This document shows, in pieces, positions 44,201 through 57,799 of a stretch of DNA of 64,000 nucleotides. A model generated the notes under the pieces. It was not told the origin of the DNA. It worked only from the letters and a program-made list of their open reading frames with translations, and did no database searches. A program made the translations under genes and the position numbers. Each line of letters begins with the position of its first letter. Within the stretch, counting starts at the first letter, position 1. This DNA comes from Nectonema munidae (Eukaryota; Nematomorpha; Nectonematoida; Nectonematidae), in assembly GCA_030549495.1 (NCBI GenBank), contig JAUIRK010000142.1, positions 124,001-188,000 on the forward strand, given 5' to 3'.

Positions 44201-46742
44201 TTATAGGCATCTCACGCTCATTGTTGAAGCAAAACCTAATTTAAGAAAACTTAATCGCGAAAAAGCGTCTGCGACAGTATTAAGCTTACCAGGCTTATGC
44301 TGTATCTTAAAATAGTAATTAGAGAGTTCTAACCTCCATCTCATTATCTTCTCGTTTTTGATTTTGTTGCTGTGTCTTTGATGAAGCATAAAAGAAATAG
44401 ACTTTTGATCCGTGCGCATAACAAAGAACTTTCCCACAAGAAAATGCCTCCAGTATTTCAAACTTTCTATGATGGCGAGAGCTTCTTTTTCTATGATTGG
44501 ATAATTTCTTTCACTTTGTGTCAGTGTTTTGGAGAAGAAAGCAACTGGACGACCTTCTTGTTGAAGAACAGGAGAGATGGCTTTATCGCTTGCATCAGTC
44601 TCGACTTCAAAAATCTTCTTTCATCTACAGACCATGTAATTGAGTTCAGTATCTTTTCTTTAATTTCTTTAAAAGCTAAGATGGCGGAATCGTCTAAAGG
44701 GATGCTTGGTGAGCAGAGTGGGGCAATCAAATCATAAAACTTGAGAACCCACTTCGAGTAATAACTAAATAATCCTTTTACCTGTTCCACTTCTTTAGAT
44801 GTCTTAGGAATCTTCAAGTCTTTAATAGGCTGAAGTCGCGCTGGATCAGGTCTTATTTCTCCGTTTTCTATAAGGCTGCCGAGGAACGTCAAAGAAGGAG
44901 TATTAAATACACATTTCGACTTGTTAAAAGTAAGATTAAATTTTGAGGCGGCTTCAAAAAGTCTATTCAAGTTTCTATCGTGCTGTTTTTGATCGATTCC
45001 GCAAACTGTTATATTGTCTAAATACGCAAAAGTGTCTTCCAGGTGTTCCTCTTTTAAAATATTATCTGTAATTCATTGAAAAACACCGTTTGTCAAGCCG
45101 AAAGGAATATGTTTGAATTGATAAAGAGCATTATTAGCCTGGAAAGCGGTGTAGAGTCTTTCTTCCTTTTTTAATGGGATTTGGTGGTAAGCCGATTTTA
45201 AATAAATAGCGCTGAATAATCTGAATTTGGAGATAGATTGTATTAAATCGTTAATATTAGGTAAAAGGTAGCTGTCTAGCAGAGTAAACCTATTTATAGT
45301 GGCAGAATAGTCCACTACCATACGGTTTTTTCGGATATTACAACAAAAACATGAGCTCTCCAAGGACTATGTGATGGTTTTATTATATTTTGAGCCAACA
45401 TTCTTTTAATTTCGCTCTTGATAAAATCAGCGTCATTCCTGCTATACCTACGAGATTTGGTTGAAATAGGGTGGCAATCAGGGGATAAGTTATTGAAAAG
45501 AGAAACTGGACTCCCATTAAAAACGCTTAGTGCACAAACTTCTAGCGCTGGTGTATCACTGTTGAAGCTGAAGATGACTTTAGAATGAAATGATTGAAAA
45601 TCGTGCCCTAAAACTACATCCGTTATTAGGTTAGGAAGAACAATCAACTTGATGTTTTTATAAAAAGAATCATTTAAATAGAAGTCAATGTAAATATACC
45701 CGGATGCCTTCACGGTTTGTGACGTTGAAGCTAAGCCCACAGAAAAAGAACATGGAGGGAGTTTCAAATTATGGCTTTTAATAACATTAGGATAAATAAA
45801 ACTGTTAGATGACCCAGTATCAGTTAGAACCTTAGTGTTGACGTGGTTAATTTTCAAAGAATCAACAGCCGAAGTCAGGTTTGGAGAGTCAAAATTACAC
45901 AAGGCGATTGATGGATCAGAAGATTTGTACTTGAATATTTCTTTGCTTTGAAGTTTGAACCTATAAACTTTTGCGAAACGGCCTTTTTTGTTGCAGAAGT
46001 GACAGGTAGCATTACGAGCTGGACATCTATTTCGAGGATGCCAACGTAAATCACAGAAGAAACATTTACGTACTACTGAAGCACATTTATCATCGTCAGA
46101 AGTGGACAAATCTTCATTTGCAGGAACAATGATATATTCAAAGAAGTAGTGTTTTGAAACTGGACAGCTTCTTCTTCAGCCATGGTTAGCGCAACAGCAA
46201 TATCAGAAGCCTCTTTTAGGCAGACGCCTTCTTTTTCTAAGATGCGTGTTCTGATCAATGAAGAAGATAGTCCATGTATGTTCTCCTCTGCAGATTCATT
46301 CTCAAACTTGCAATCATGAGATAACTGGTTCAGGCTTTGTATAAAAGAGTTGAGGGACTCTCCTGGCTTTTGCTTTCTCGTGAAGAGACGATACCTTGAA
46401 GCCATGCGATCGCATTTCTTAACAAACTTTTTGTCAAGGGAGAGAATAGAACCTTCATAAGTAGTCGCATGGCAGAAGTATTGGAATATCCTTGGGCTCA
46501 CATGAGAAGTCAGAACATAAAGCTTGGCTTCTTCAGAAACTTTATGGAGTTGGAAGAACATCTCCATAGTTTTTTTTCCAATGCTCGTTTTGTTTTCTTG
46601 CATCTTGATTATCAGGATCCAAATCCAACTTACAAGGACTAGTTAGGTAATTCTTCACTTCTGAGCAACGGTCTGAAGAGACAGGCAGAGACATGTAAGT
46701 TGTTAAAATTGTGGTAAAATAAAAACCAATTTTATTTAACAA
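44201..46742 (-). mobile_element. Ty3/Gypsy LTR retrotransposon fossil
   Basis: A minus-strand Ty3/Gypsy element. Parts in order from high to low coordinates: Gag (about 46740-46110), CCHC zinc knuckles and an aspartic protease with a DTGSS motif (about 46110-45320), reverse transcriptase (about 45360-44520) and the RNase H end with an HKPGKLNTVADAFSRL motif (about 44460-44200). Integrase and 3' terminal repeat are absent: the element ends where hAT copy D's flank begins. No 5' terminal repeat was recognised above 46742. It is broken, with several breaks, but its domains are easily read, so it is of moderate age. Confidence 0.88.
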
Positions 46743-46744
46743 TT

Positions 46745-47195
46745 TAAATTAATCGAATGTGCCGTGAGTGATAATTGAGCGAAATTATAGCAGCGAATAA
46801 GGTATTAATTAAGTAACACTTTTAGTGCATTAAGAGGTCGCAATTAAAATATATAACAGTGAACAAATGCTTTTTTTACAACTATAAAATCTCCTAATCC
46901 TAAAGTGAATATTATGAATTATCTAACATTGTATTATTTTTTTTGTTATGGTAATTTTAATGATTTTGATTTTTCTATATTTCGAGTTATTCTTCTACTT
47001 TTTTTTTTTAATTCAAACAACTTTGATGGAGTTTGATTCCACTCACTAAAATGATTAATACATTATGTAATCATTGTGTCACTCATGTTTTGTTTCAAAT
47101 AAACTTCTTCTTTTTCTTTATTTTTATTCCAAACTATATGCAAAAAAAGTTCTTTTTTCTAGTACTATAAAAACTTGAAACACAAACAATTAATA
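46745..47195. other. AT-rich spacer
   Basis: No gene seen. It may include remains of the 5' end of the Gypsy element, which I could not delimit. Confidence 0.4.
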
Positions 47196-47199
47196 CTTT

Positions 47200-47725
47200 T
47201 TCCACTCAGCAGAGTCCTTATTTTTGTTATGAACAAACTGGTTGTTGAAAAAGCTCTTTCAGATCCAAGAGAAGTGGAGGGATAGTTTTTAAAACATTTT
47301 CTAGCAGAATAATGTTAGAAGATTGACTTCCGCTTGCCTCAAACTTATTTATTTCTTGTTTCAAACTTTTGTTAGAAAAAATATTTGAGGATTGAGAGGT
47401 GGTACTTTCACTTTAAATTGTCTTTTCTAGCTTTTCTTTCAAAACCAAAGATTGGCAATCAATAAAGCCTTTTTTTTCATCTGATTGGGGAGATTCATCA
47501 TCGAAATTTCGTTATGTTTTTATTCATATTAGAGCATATTCAAATATAAGTTTTTTATCTGGCAGAAAAATTAAAGCATTCGGTTTATTGAAACTTTCAT
47601 ATTTTTTTCCTAAATTTAAAAATGCTAGTAAGTCAATTAGTTTCGGATTTCGTCTTTGAACAACTCTTTTAGTAAATTCTTTTTTTACCTTCATTGCAAA
47701 TAGTGAACTTTATTTGCTCTTTTAA
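47200..47725 (-). pseudogene. hAT transposase C-terminal relic, copy E
   Basis: The minus strand reads VKKEFTKRVVQRRNPKLIDL and LAFLNLGKKYESFNKPN (about 47700-47600), then an acidic linker, LKQEINKFEASGSQSSNI (about 47370), and in a shifted frame STSLGSERAFSTTSLFITKI followed by RTLLSGKSIN (about 47270-47190). The SERAFS block is the hallmark of the hAT dimerisation domain; the type differs from the ZBED copies. Stops near 47530 and 47420 and a frame change near 47280. The catalytic core is missing. Confidence 0.75.
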
Positions 47726-48154
47726 TTTATAATTAAAAAAATTTTAACTAAGCACAAAATCCTTTTTAGATTAAAAAGTTATTTATGTAAATTAATATTT
47801 ATCAATGAATATAAACTTATTTTTTTACAAATACACTTTGAAAAATTTTTATTATATTTTTGAAAACACAGATGATCTTTTTTCAGAAGGGATCGCGGGA
47901 AAGAATCACAAATTCTAAGGAAAGCAGATAATTATTTTTAAGGGATTATCCCGTTTTCTCGGGAAAAAATCACTACATCTGATTGATGTGTTGGATTTTA
48001 GAGAATAAATCTTGAATCACACTAAACGTTGAATCAATATATCGAAAATTTTATTAAATTATGAATATTAAATTTTACACTCCTCTATGTCACTTTGCCT
48101 CATAGCACTTTTCTCGTTTCATCGTACATGTAGTAGCTGTTCGAAATTATTTCG

Positions 48155-48236
48155 AGAAGTTGAGTAGGTCCGTTACAACACGAACTATTTATAACTCGAG
48201 TTCTTGACTTGAATCCCGCGATCCGCGTTAAAAACA
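48155..48236 (+). repeat. SINE-like tRNA-derived head
   Basis: TTGAGTAGGTCCG (A-box-like, about 48160) and GACTTGAATCCCGC (B-box-like, about 48206-48219) are spaced like pol III boxes. The stretch ATAACTC...TTCTTGACTTGAATCCCGC aligns with the head at 11786 (ATAACTC...GTCTTGGGTTCAATCCCGC). The GATA tract follows within about 20 bases. Confidence 0.5.
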
Positions 48237-48238
48237 AT

Positions 48239-50396
<2,158 letters not shown>

Positions 50397-51680
50397 CTTA
50401 AAAAACAAAAAAGTAAGAAATTGATGACATCTTTAAAATGTAAGTCTTCTTCTATTTGAAAAAAATTATGAATTTTTCTATGTCAATTTTTTTAGTATAT
50501 TCTTTCATAAAAGAAAAATATTAAATTGTTTCTTCTAGAAGGAGTCATGGATTTTCTAATAGAGGTCATAATCCTGTTCAAGGTTGAAAAACTTCTTTCA
50601 CAAACTGCTGTACTGAAACCTACCGTAAAAAGGCCTGAATGAGAATAAGAGTCATTTTTCATTTATATATGTTAGGAAATGCTTCTTTAACTGGTTCGAG
50701 TACTTCAAAAACATCAATAACGTTAGATTCTTTCTGTATCCTTTTTTTAATATATTATTTTCCAACTTTAAGTTCCGAAAAAAACTGCTGAGATATATTT
50801 TGTAGATGGGATATAAAAGGTTTCAGTTTTTCATATTCCAAAAATCCTATACTTTTAGGGGATAAATATGAAAGTGCTTTCATTATTGTGCAGTTTTTTC
50901 ATTAAACATGAAAAAACAATTAAAAATATGAACATTTGTCGAAAACCAAACATGTTGTCAAATTCCTCTGGAATCAATTGTAAGGTTTCATCGTAGAGAA
51001 TACGAAATGTTCTGTTTTTTTCTGCGTTATCATCGAAAATATCAAAAATATTATCTGTGGAACTGGAATTGTCAACATAAAATCTCATTTTCTTGATTAA
51101 TGAATTTTTCGTCATCTTTGAATTCTAACAAAACTTTCACCAAATCTTCTACCAAACTTATCCCAATAATGATATTATTATCTTCTTTCTAAATCAATTC
51201 GTATAGTGCACTATTCATGTAACTTCGAAAATGTAGTTTACTTCGAGGTAGTCATTAGCAGGCTTTATTATACTAAGAAACTTTTCAACCATAAGCATTA
51301 CAAATATTGAAGAATCGTATTTTAAAGCATGAAGTAGACCCCTTGCTTCGAAAGAAACATCTAGATCAGAACTATTTTTTACTTTTTCCAGAGAAGATAT
51401 TATTTTTCTATACTTTTTTATCAATGAATTAACAACTTCATAATGTGATGTCCATCTTGTTTGAATATATTTTTTGAATTGTTTATTGAAAAAAGTTTTA
51501 ACTTTAACGTTTTTCGTGAACTTGTAAAGCCTGGTCATTAATAATAAAAGAAATTCAATATGGTTCATATGACGGAAAGATGCAGTGATAACTAAGTGAA
51601 GCTGATTGTTTATACAATGAATATAAGGAATGTATCTTTCAAGTTCTTCACTGTTTTTTCTTGGACTCCATTTTTCTTGC

Positions 51681-51726
51681 CTGTGATATCATTTTTCATC
51701 TATAAGTACTGGTAGGAAAATATTAC
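51681..51726 (-). other. Apparent 46-bp intron
   Basis: On the minus strand, GTGATGTCAG is followed by GTAATATTTTCC and closes with GATATCACAG before GCAAGAAAAATGG. Removing it gives VMSG-KKNGVQ, matching the MSGK-x-x-GVQ block of the family; unspliced it hits a stop. Confidence 0.55.
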
Positions 51727-51901
51727 CTGACATCACGTAAGCGCCATCATTGCATTGACTCATAATTTTGTGTTTTTGAATTTTACACTCATCAAGAATG
51801 TCTAGAATTGCGGTGCTGATAGAAGATGCATCAAATTCTTTCAGATAGACCATGCTAATTAATGATTCCTTTACGGTCTTTCCTTTCAAAAATCTCAACA
51901 C

Positions 51902-51954
51902 CTACACAAAAGAAAAGGAATCAATGAAAATGAGCACCCCATTAAACTACTTAC
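51902..51954 (-). other. Apparent 53-bp intron
   Basis: On the minus strand, exon ...CTGTCAATT is followed by GTAAGTAGT and closes with CTTTTGTGTAG before GTGTTGAGATTTTTG. Removing it keeps the frame (…ESLSI | VLRFLKGK…) as the family expects. The intron body ends with a pyrimidine-rich tract. Confidence 0.65.
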
Positions 51955-52546
51955 AATTGACAGGGATTCCTTTCCACTTTTATCTTTTGTTCCATCAGCT
52001 TTCAATGACAGATATGTTGAGTTATTGATTTCAAGTATTATTTTTTGTAGAACAAAACTTTTTAAAGATGCAACTATTTCATTTTGAATTCTTGGTGACA
52101 AATAAGTGGAGTTTTTTGGAATGGAAACTGCGATCTTAAATTTTTCCGATAAAAATTAATCATTTCAGTACTGGAACATGACTTGTTTGAAAGTTTCAAA
52201 AACTTTTAATATATTTCATTTATCCATATGTTTAATTTCTATTATGAGAATTTCAAAGATAAAAATAGTACATCAAACTTCTTCAATATTAAAACTTCAC
52301 TTTTGGGCATAACTTACATTAATATTATTCGCATCACCCGATATATCGACTTCTTCAGATGTTATCTAAAAAATTTATGTTGATAAATATGCTTACAGAA
52401 TTTTTTATAAAAAAATAATTTCAAAAGGTGAATATGTTAAACTTTGTGTTGAAATAACATACAGTGAAAAGAGTTTTTTTGACTATTTTGTGCTTATCAT
52501 AAAATTATACTAACTCAAAAATCAGTTGAATGAACTAGTTACAAAA

Positions 52547-52953
52547 ATTCACATGTAATAAAAACAAAGAATATTAAAATAAACTCGACTTTTCAAAACT
52601 AATTATTGGAAGTTCAAATTTTCAACCATTACGGTCTTTCTCAAGAAGGAGAATATTGAAAAGAAATAAAGGAAGAAAGGAACGATGAAAACACCAAGTT
52701 GTGTGTTTGCGTGTGGTTGGAAGAGAGGTTAGTTGGGTAATTAGAGTTATTTTAATTGTCCAACAATAATTACCCAACTAACCTCTCTTCCAACCACACA
52801 CACACACAACTTGGTGTTTTCATCGTTCCTTTGTTTCTTTTCAATATTCTCCTTCTTGAGAAAGACCGTAACGGTCGAAAATTTGAACTTCCAATAAAAA
52901 GTTTTGAAAAGTCGAGTTTATTTTAATATTCTTTGTTTTTATTACATGTGAAT
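52547..52953. repeat. Long near-perfect hairpin (~190-bp arms)
   Basis: The left arm 52547-52743 and right arm 52767-52953 are reverse complements with only scattered differences, separated by 23 bases. Outer ends are ATTCACATGTAATAAAAACA and its complement; inner ends are GTTGGGTAATTA and TAATTACCCAAC. Both arms include a TTCAATATTCTCCTTCTTGA block and a GT/CA-rich block. No coding capacity. It could be a fold-back element or a source of hairpin RNA. Confidence 0.93.
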
Positions 52954-52959
52954 GAAACC

Positions 52960-55900
52960 CACCGACTTCGCCTTATCTATTAGTTACAAAAAGTTAATAA
53001 AAATTTTCTCAAATGAAAAAAAGTACCTAAAAAACATTTATAATTTTCATCAAATTAAATTAACTAAATTTTACAATTGATAATTTACTTTATTTTTATA
53101 TCTGATTTAACTATGAATTTTCAAAGATTTTTCTAATTTTCAAATTTAAATAACCTAGTTAAAACAACTAACTGATCGACAATGTGATATGAAAGATCTT
53201 TATAGAATTACTGTATATTTTGATCAAAATAGGAACTGATATTGTTTAAAATTCAGTTTCTTACATTTTGAAGACAGTCGAACTCTATTTTTTCGTGAAC
53301 TATATAATTAAAACTTCCGTTGATACTGTCTGCCTCACAGTCATATCACAGGATAATGAGCGCATATCATAGGAGCCATATGGTAATGATGAAAAATGAG
53401 CTGACATTCAAGCAATTGTAGTCAGGCATATTTTGATGGCAATACATTATTTAATAATGGTTGTGAAGAATTACAACTTGTGATTTCTGAGTGTAGTGTA
53501 GAATTGTTTGAAAGGAGGGGGGGCAAAGGGTGGGCCCCTGGAAGGCATTTTTATTCTATGGAGACATAGCTCAATAATTAGCTAACCCTTGTAACGTTGA
53601 ATTAATTTTTTTTTGTAATTATTTGATATTGAAATTTAAATATCGTTCCTGGGTAATAAATTTCGCGTGTATGGGAATTTATAATCCAAGAATTTGTTCC
53701 CAAACAATTTAATCTGAGAGTCTGGTTTCCAATATATACGGATGCTGGTTATATCGGGTTGAATCATAATGTGATCATCTAATAGGCATTATAACCATAT
53801 TGTGTCTTCATTAGCAAATCAATCCAATTTGAAGCATATAATCACTGGAATGGTTTGCAAAATGGAGTTGTCGATTCCTTGAATATAAATATTTTCGATA
53901 GAAAGCTTGATGATTTTTGGAAAGATAAAAGATATCTCATTATTTGATTGATTGGTGATGCCATTCACAAGTTAGCCTTTTACATTGCTTAATACACTTA
54001 TGTTATGTTATGTTAGATGTTCGTATATGACGAAAGAAACTTTGTTGTATAAGAAACACATAAAACAAATATCTTTGAAAGAAGGCTTTATAACGATTAT
54101 GAAATTGAAAGAGATAAAAAATACCATTTTATATAGAATTTATGCACTGGAGTATGGAGACTAGTCGGAATTGTTAACTTGTGCGAAAATATTTCCTTTA
54201 TTCTATGCCTCTTCTTTCAATGTGACAGTTTCTATATCTTCATATGAACAGGTATTTAGGATTGTGGTATTTCTAGAATATAATATATAAGAATAAAGAA
54301 AGACTAGAGAAACTCAAATTGAAAACCACTAGGTGTTTATTTTGAAATCTTTTGAAAAATGAGGGCTTTGCTTAATACACAGTGAAAATGGCTTTCTATA
54401 CAAGATTATCCTTGATATGAGTATCAACAATCCTTTTTCCACTTGTTTCCTCAGTTGCTTACCATTTGCCAATTGTATTTTCTTATGAACTATAGGTCAG
54501 AATAGTTTGACATTAAGTCGCATAAGAGATCACAAGTAAAAATGCCAGTGACCTTCTCAAAAACATTAACATGGAAGTGAATAGACCGAGCTACATAAAG
54601 AGGCATTATGATTGGGTGGAATCTGGTTTTTACTCTAGATGGTATTGGCTTCAAATTCCACCTTGTGCTCCTACTTTGATACAAGCAGCGCATCTTCCGC
54701 CTCCTCGATGAAATTACTATTAATTTGCATGGTTTTCTTCTATTCTTTCACCTTTATCACGATTTCATTGGTGCGACGTTTTGAGGAAACAAAAAAGAAC
54801 TCGAAACCAGAAGTTGTTCACCATTTCGCCGAATGCACTCCTTTTGCCATTCGTAAAATTTCATTCACCCGTTTCTAAAAATATATTCAAAATGTAAAGT
54901 ATTGCAAAAATGATAGACCCTCTCTTTTGAAAAATACTGTGATAGCTAGAAGTGCGGGGGTGATACAATCTGAAAGGCCATCTAGTTTTCTTCTTTGTAG
55001 GTATCAGCATATGTGCTGCTCTCTTGTGAAAAGAAGATCTCGAATTCGTGATAAAAAGCCAAGCAGCTGAAAAGAGTCCTTTGAACTTAACTGAATTTGG
55101 AGAAATATCATTTAAATTTCTAAAGTTTATTTTAAATATTTCATAATATTGAGAATTGCTGAGAAATTCCAAAAATGGTGAATTTGAGATTTAAAAATTG
55201 GTTGGATGCATGAATTGGCCGTTCTTGGAAACACGAGAAATAAATTCTAATGGCGGCGCGTTAAATATTTCAACAGGGTCTAATGCTCGTTCACATTCTA
55301 ATTTGGTGCACATGATGCACTCTGAGCCATCGTTTGGCGAACTTTTTTTCAAAGAATCTTCGTTTCTATATCGACACATTCAAAATATGAAAATTAAAAC
55401 CATTTTGGACATGCTCACCGATTCAATTTGTATTGTCGAACGACCAACAGCATTTTTTCGACCTACGAGTAAAGAAGGACGGATGCTTGATTTGAAGCCA
55501 GGAACCTGCGATATCAAAAGCGGTATCCAGTCAACCTATCCTATATTTAGCATAAAATTTAACTATAAATAATGCACACAATTTCCGAAGCCTCTCCGAG
55601 GATATTTGTATCCGATACATAAATATATATATATATGATATTTGAACACTTCTAATTTTTTGACATGTTGAAGTATTCTTTGCAAATTTGTGCAAATCTT
55701 TAAACAAATGTGTTTATACTTTTCTAACTAATCGCTCAAAAGCAACATATAAATTCGCACTAAATTGAAATTTGGATTCGATAGAGATGTTTTTCAAATA
55801 TATCAGTTTGAATCTTTGCTCTACCATATGTTCCACTTTTCCTGGATTCTAGTATTTTACATGACACTTGACAAAAAAACGGACTTTCTATTTTTTAAGT

Positions 55901-56460
55901 TATTTTTCGCCCAATTTCCTCATTTCACATGATGGCAAAGGTAGCGTAAAGCTACTTCTTTTTTCCAAAGTTTTATCCCCCGATTATGATTTGCAATTTA
56001 CAACATTTTTCCTTGAATTACGTCATGAATATGATCTTATTCATTTGTATTCATTTTTATATATAAGTCGATATTTAAAAAATATAACACGCCCATGTAA
56101 GAAATTGTTCACTAATTGAGTATGCTTGTTGGGTGTTAAGCGTTTCTAAGCTTAGAATTGAATGTCAAAAATTTTTTTATCAGTTATCACTCAATTTTTA
56201 TTTTTGTATACTTTGAATGCAAACTTTTCAATTTGACAGTGGTGCAATCCCAGCACGCAGGGCCTGCACTTACTTGTCGTTTCACTCTTTTTGCATCTTG
56301 CTCCCTTCGCAATCTCTCATTTCAGTTGGCCCTTTTTCACGCGCAATCAAAAATGTACGCATTATTCTGATTAGAAACATCAAAACTCATTTAAAAAGGT
56401 TTATTATGCACGTTCTTTGTTAGGGAGGAACAAGGAAAGAAACAAGGAAAGACTAAGGTA
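52960..56460. other. Spacer, no gene recognised
   Basis: Mostly AT-rich. A G-run block at 53510-53545 (GGAGGGGGGGCAAAGGGTGG) resembles hAT copy A/B ends. The 54639-54878 frame has a hydrophobic stretch but no family resemblance. The 124-codon frame at 55198-55572 is free of low complexity, but I could not recognise it on either strand. Confidence 0.35.
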
Positions 56461-56479
56461 GAATTAATTGCGTAACTGC

Positions 56480-57090
56480 AAAAAGTTCACAACTCAAAAG
56501 AGTGAAGTCTGGAACTGCTGCCTTTTGATAATGATGGGAGTAGGTGGGGGATGGGGGGGTGTTGCGAAGTCGAGAGATCGTCCTTGCCTTCGTGGATGGA
56601 GCTTTGGGCTGGAGAGAGGCAGGCAGGTGAATGCGTGTGTGCGTGCGTGCGTGCGTGCGCCTCTCGCAATTGAGCATGGAGGAGGTATCGAGCGAGAAAT
56701 TACTTTAGCAAAGTACAATGCTTCGTCGTGTTCTAAAGATAAATTGGATTTTGCTCGCGCGTCGCACGACACAGAGATGATACGAGAGAAATCGATAGCT
56801 CTTGCTTCTGACACAATGCCTGAAATTGAATCAAATAAACTTTCTTCTCTACCTTCTTCTTCACAACCAAAAAATAACTCTTTTTCCCAGCTCCTTCTTG
56901 AGCGCGTTTCTTCATATTCTCCCGTATTCACCTCGGCCCAGCATCTTTCACTGCTGTTCGCTTCATCTCACTGAAAAGTCTCCGCGCACACGTCCGACAA
57001 GTTTTTTTCAGCCAAATCTCGAAGTAAGCTTTCGTTCTTCTTTTTCCCTAACCCTTCACGTTCGTCCAAGAGAGCAACATTCTTAACTAT
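56480..57090. promoter_or_regulatory. GC-richer patch with TGCG repeats
   Basis: This is the second strong compositional shift in the window. It contains GGGGGATGGGGGGG (about 56545), a (GTGC)n run near 56637-56660 and CG-containing sequence (GCTCGCGCGTCGCACGACAC). Long frames overlap on both strands (56468-56974 plus, 56494-56931 minus), and neither resembles a known family. Promoter or 5' UTR of an unseen gene is possible. Confidence 0.3.
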
Positions 57091-57099
57091 ATAATGTAA

Positions 57100-57530
57100 G
57101 CTCAAAAGTCATAAAGCACACAATATTTTATTACACGTGTGAATATCAAAAAAGTTAAATATATACATCCTCAACGAATATTTCTTCTATAAAATGTCAA
57201 CTTAGAGACAAACAATAGGAAAAATAGGAATTTATGACGACCTGCCGATTTTGAGGCCCCGCGCTATATCTTTTTAGCGTATGTTTACATCCAGGACCAA
57301 CCTGAACAGGAAATTTCTTACGACCTCTACGTTATTTCATTACATCCTGAATGGTTAAAAGTAACAACTTGCATGTCAAAGTTCAAATGAATGATAATTA
57401 TTGCGTTTCCATTTTCCCAAAATCGACTTTAGAAAGAGGCTTTATCACGCACGTTTCGTAAAAATAATTGAATGCTCTAAAAAGAGATAATATACAATCG
57501 CTAAATAACAAATTTACCTTTCAATTTTAA
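57100..57530. other. AT-rich spacer, no gene seen
   Basis: Nothing recognisable apart from short chance frames. Confidence 0.45.
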
Positions 57531-57534
57531 CGCC

Positions 57535-57798
57535 TTAACCCATTTACGACTAATGTTTCTATTTTGGAACATAAATAATTTCATCTTCGTCTGCTTTTTT
57601 CAATGACTTTGAATATAAATCGTCTGCGTTTTTTTTAGATATCGTCTGCTTTGCTTGGTCTTAAATGGGTTGAGTACCATAGAAATCAGACGATATCTAA
57701 AAAATACAGACGATTTATATTCAAAGTCATTGAAAAAAGCAGACGAAGATGAAATTACTTATGTTCCCAAATGGAAGCATTGGGACTTAATGGGTTAA
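57535..57798. mobile_element. Palindromic piggyBac-type MITE with TTAA ends
   Basis: A 256-bp body (57539-57794) lies between TTAA at 57535-57538 and TTAA at 57795-57798. It opens CCCATTTACGAC and closes with an ATGGG end. The two halves are inverted copies of one ~125-bp unit (TTCATCTTCGTCTGCTTTTT in the left half, AAAAAGCAGACGAAGATGAA in the right), joined near 57670 around ATGGGTTGAGTACC. TTAA targets with CCC-starting ends are the piggyBac rule. Single-unit relatives sit at 60252-60379 and 14405-14547. Confidence 0.8.
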
Positions 57799-57799
57799 A

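Larger units (their letters stand above)
50530..52150 (-). pseudogene. ZMYM1-like hAT transposase gene with mini-introns, copy F
   Basis: Minus-strand order: IPKNSTYLSPRIQNEIVASL (about 52130), STYLSLKADGTKDKSGKESL (first catalytic Asp), then a 53-bp apparent intron, VKESLISMVYLKEFDASSIS, HKIMSQCNDGAYVMSG (second Asp), a 46-bp apparent intron, then KKNGVQ, ERYIPYIHC, NNQLHLVI, KYIQTRWTSHYEVVNSLIKK, LLHALKYDSSIFVMLMVEKF, and at the end GFSTAVCERSFSTLNRIMTS with IRKSMTPSRR (about 50635-50540), the hAT dimerisation domain. The order fits ZMYM1-like/TTF-type hAT proteins. One-base shifts near 51660 and in the C-terminal third make the present copy non-functional. Confidence 0.8.

Noticed and set aside
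52547-52953. microRNA precursor
   Set aside because: Arms near 190 bases are far longer than animal pre-miRNA; hpRNA or fold-back element fits better.
54639-54878. Small membrane protein gene
   Set aside because: Hydrophobic stretch only; no start context, family or conserved pattern.
55198-55572. 124-codon plus frame
   Set aside because: Balanced composition but no recognisable motif; not enough to call a gene.
56468-56974. 168-codon plus frame in GC-rich patch
   Set aside because: Overlaps an equally long minus frame; GC-richness removes stops by chance.
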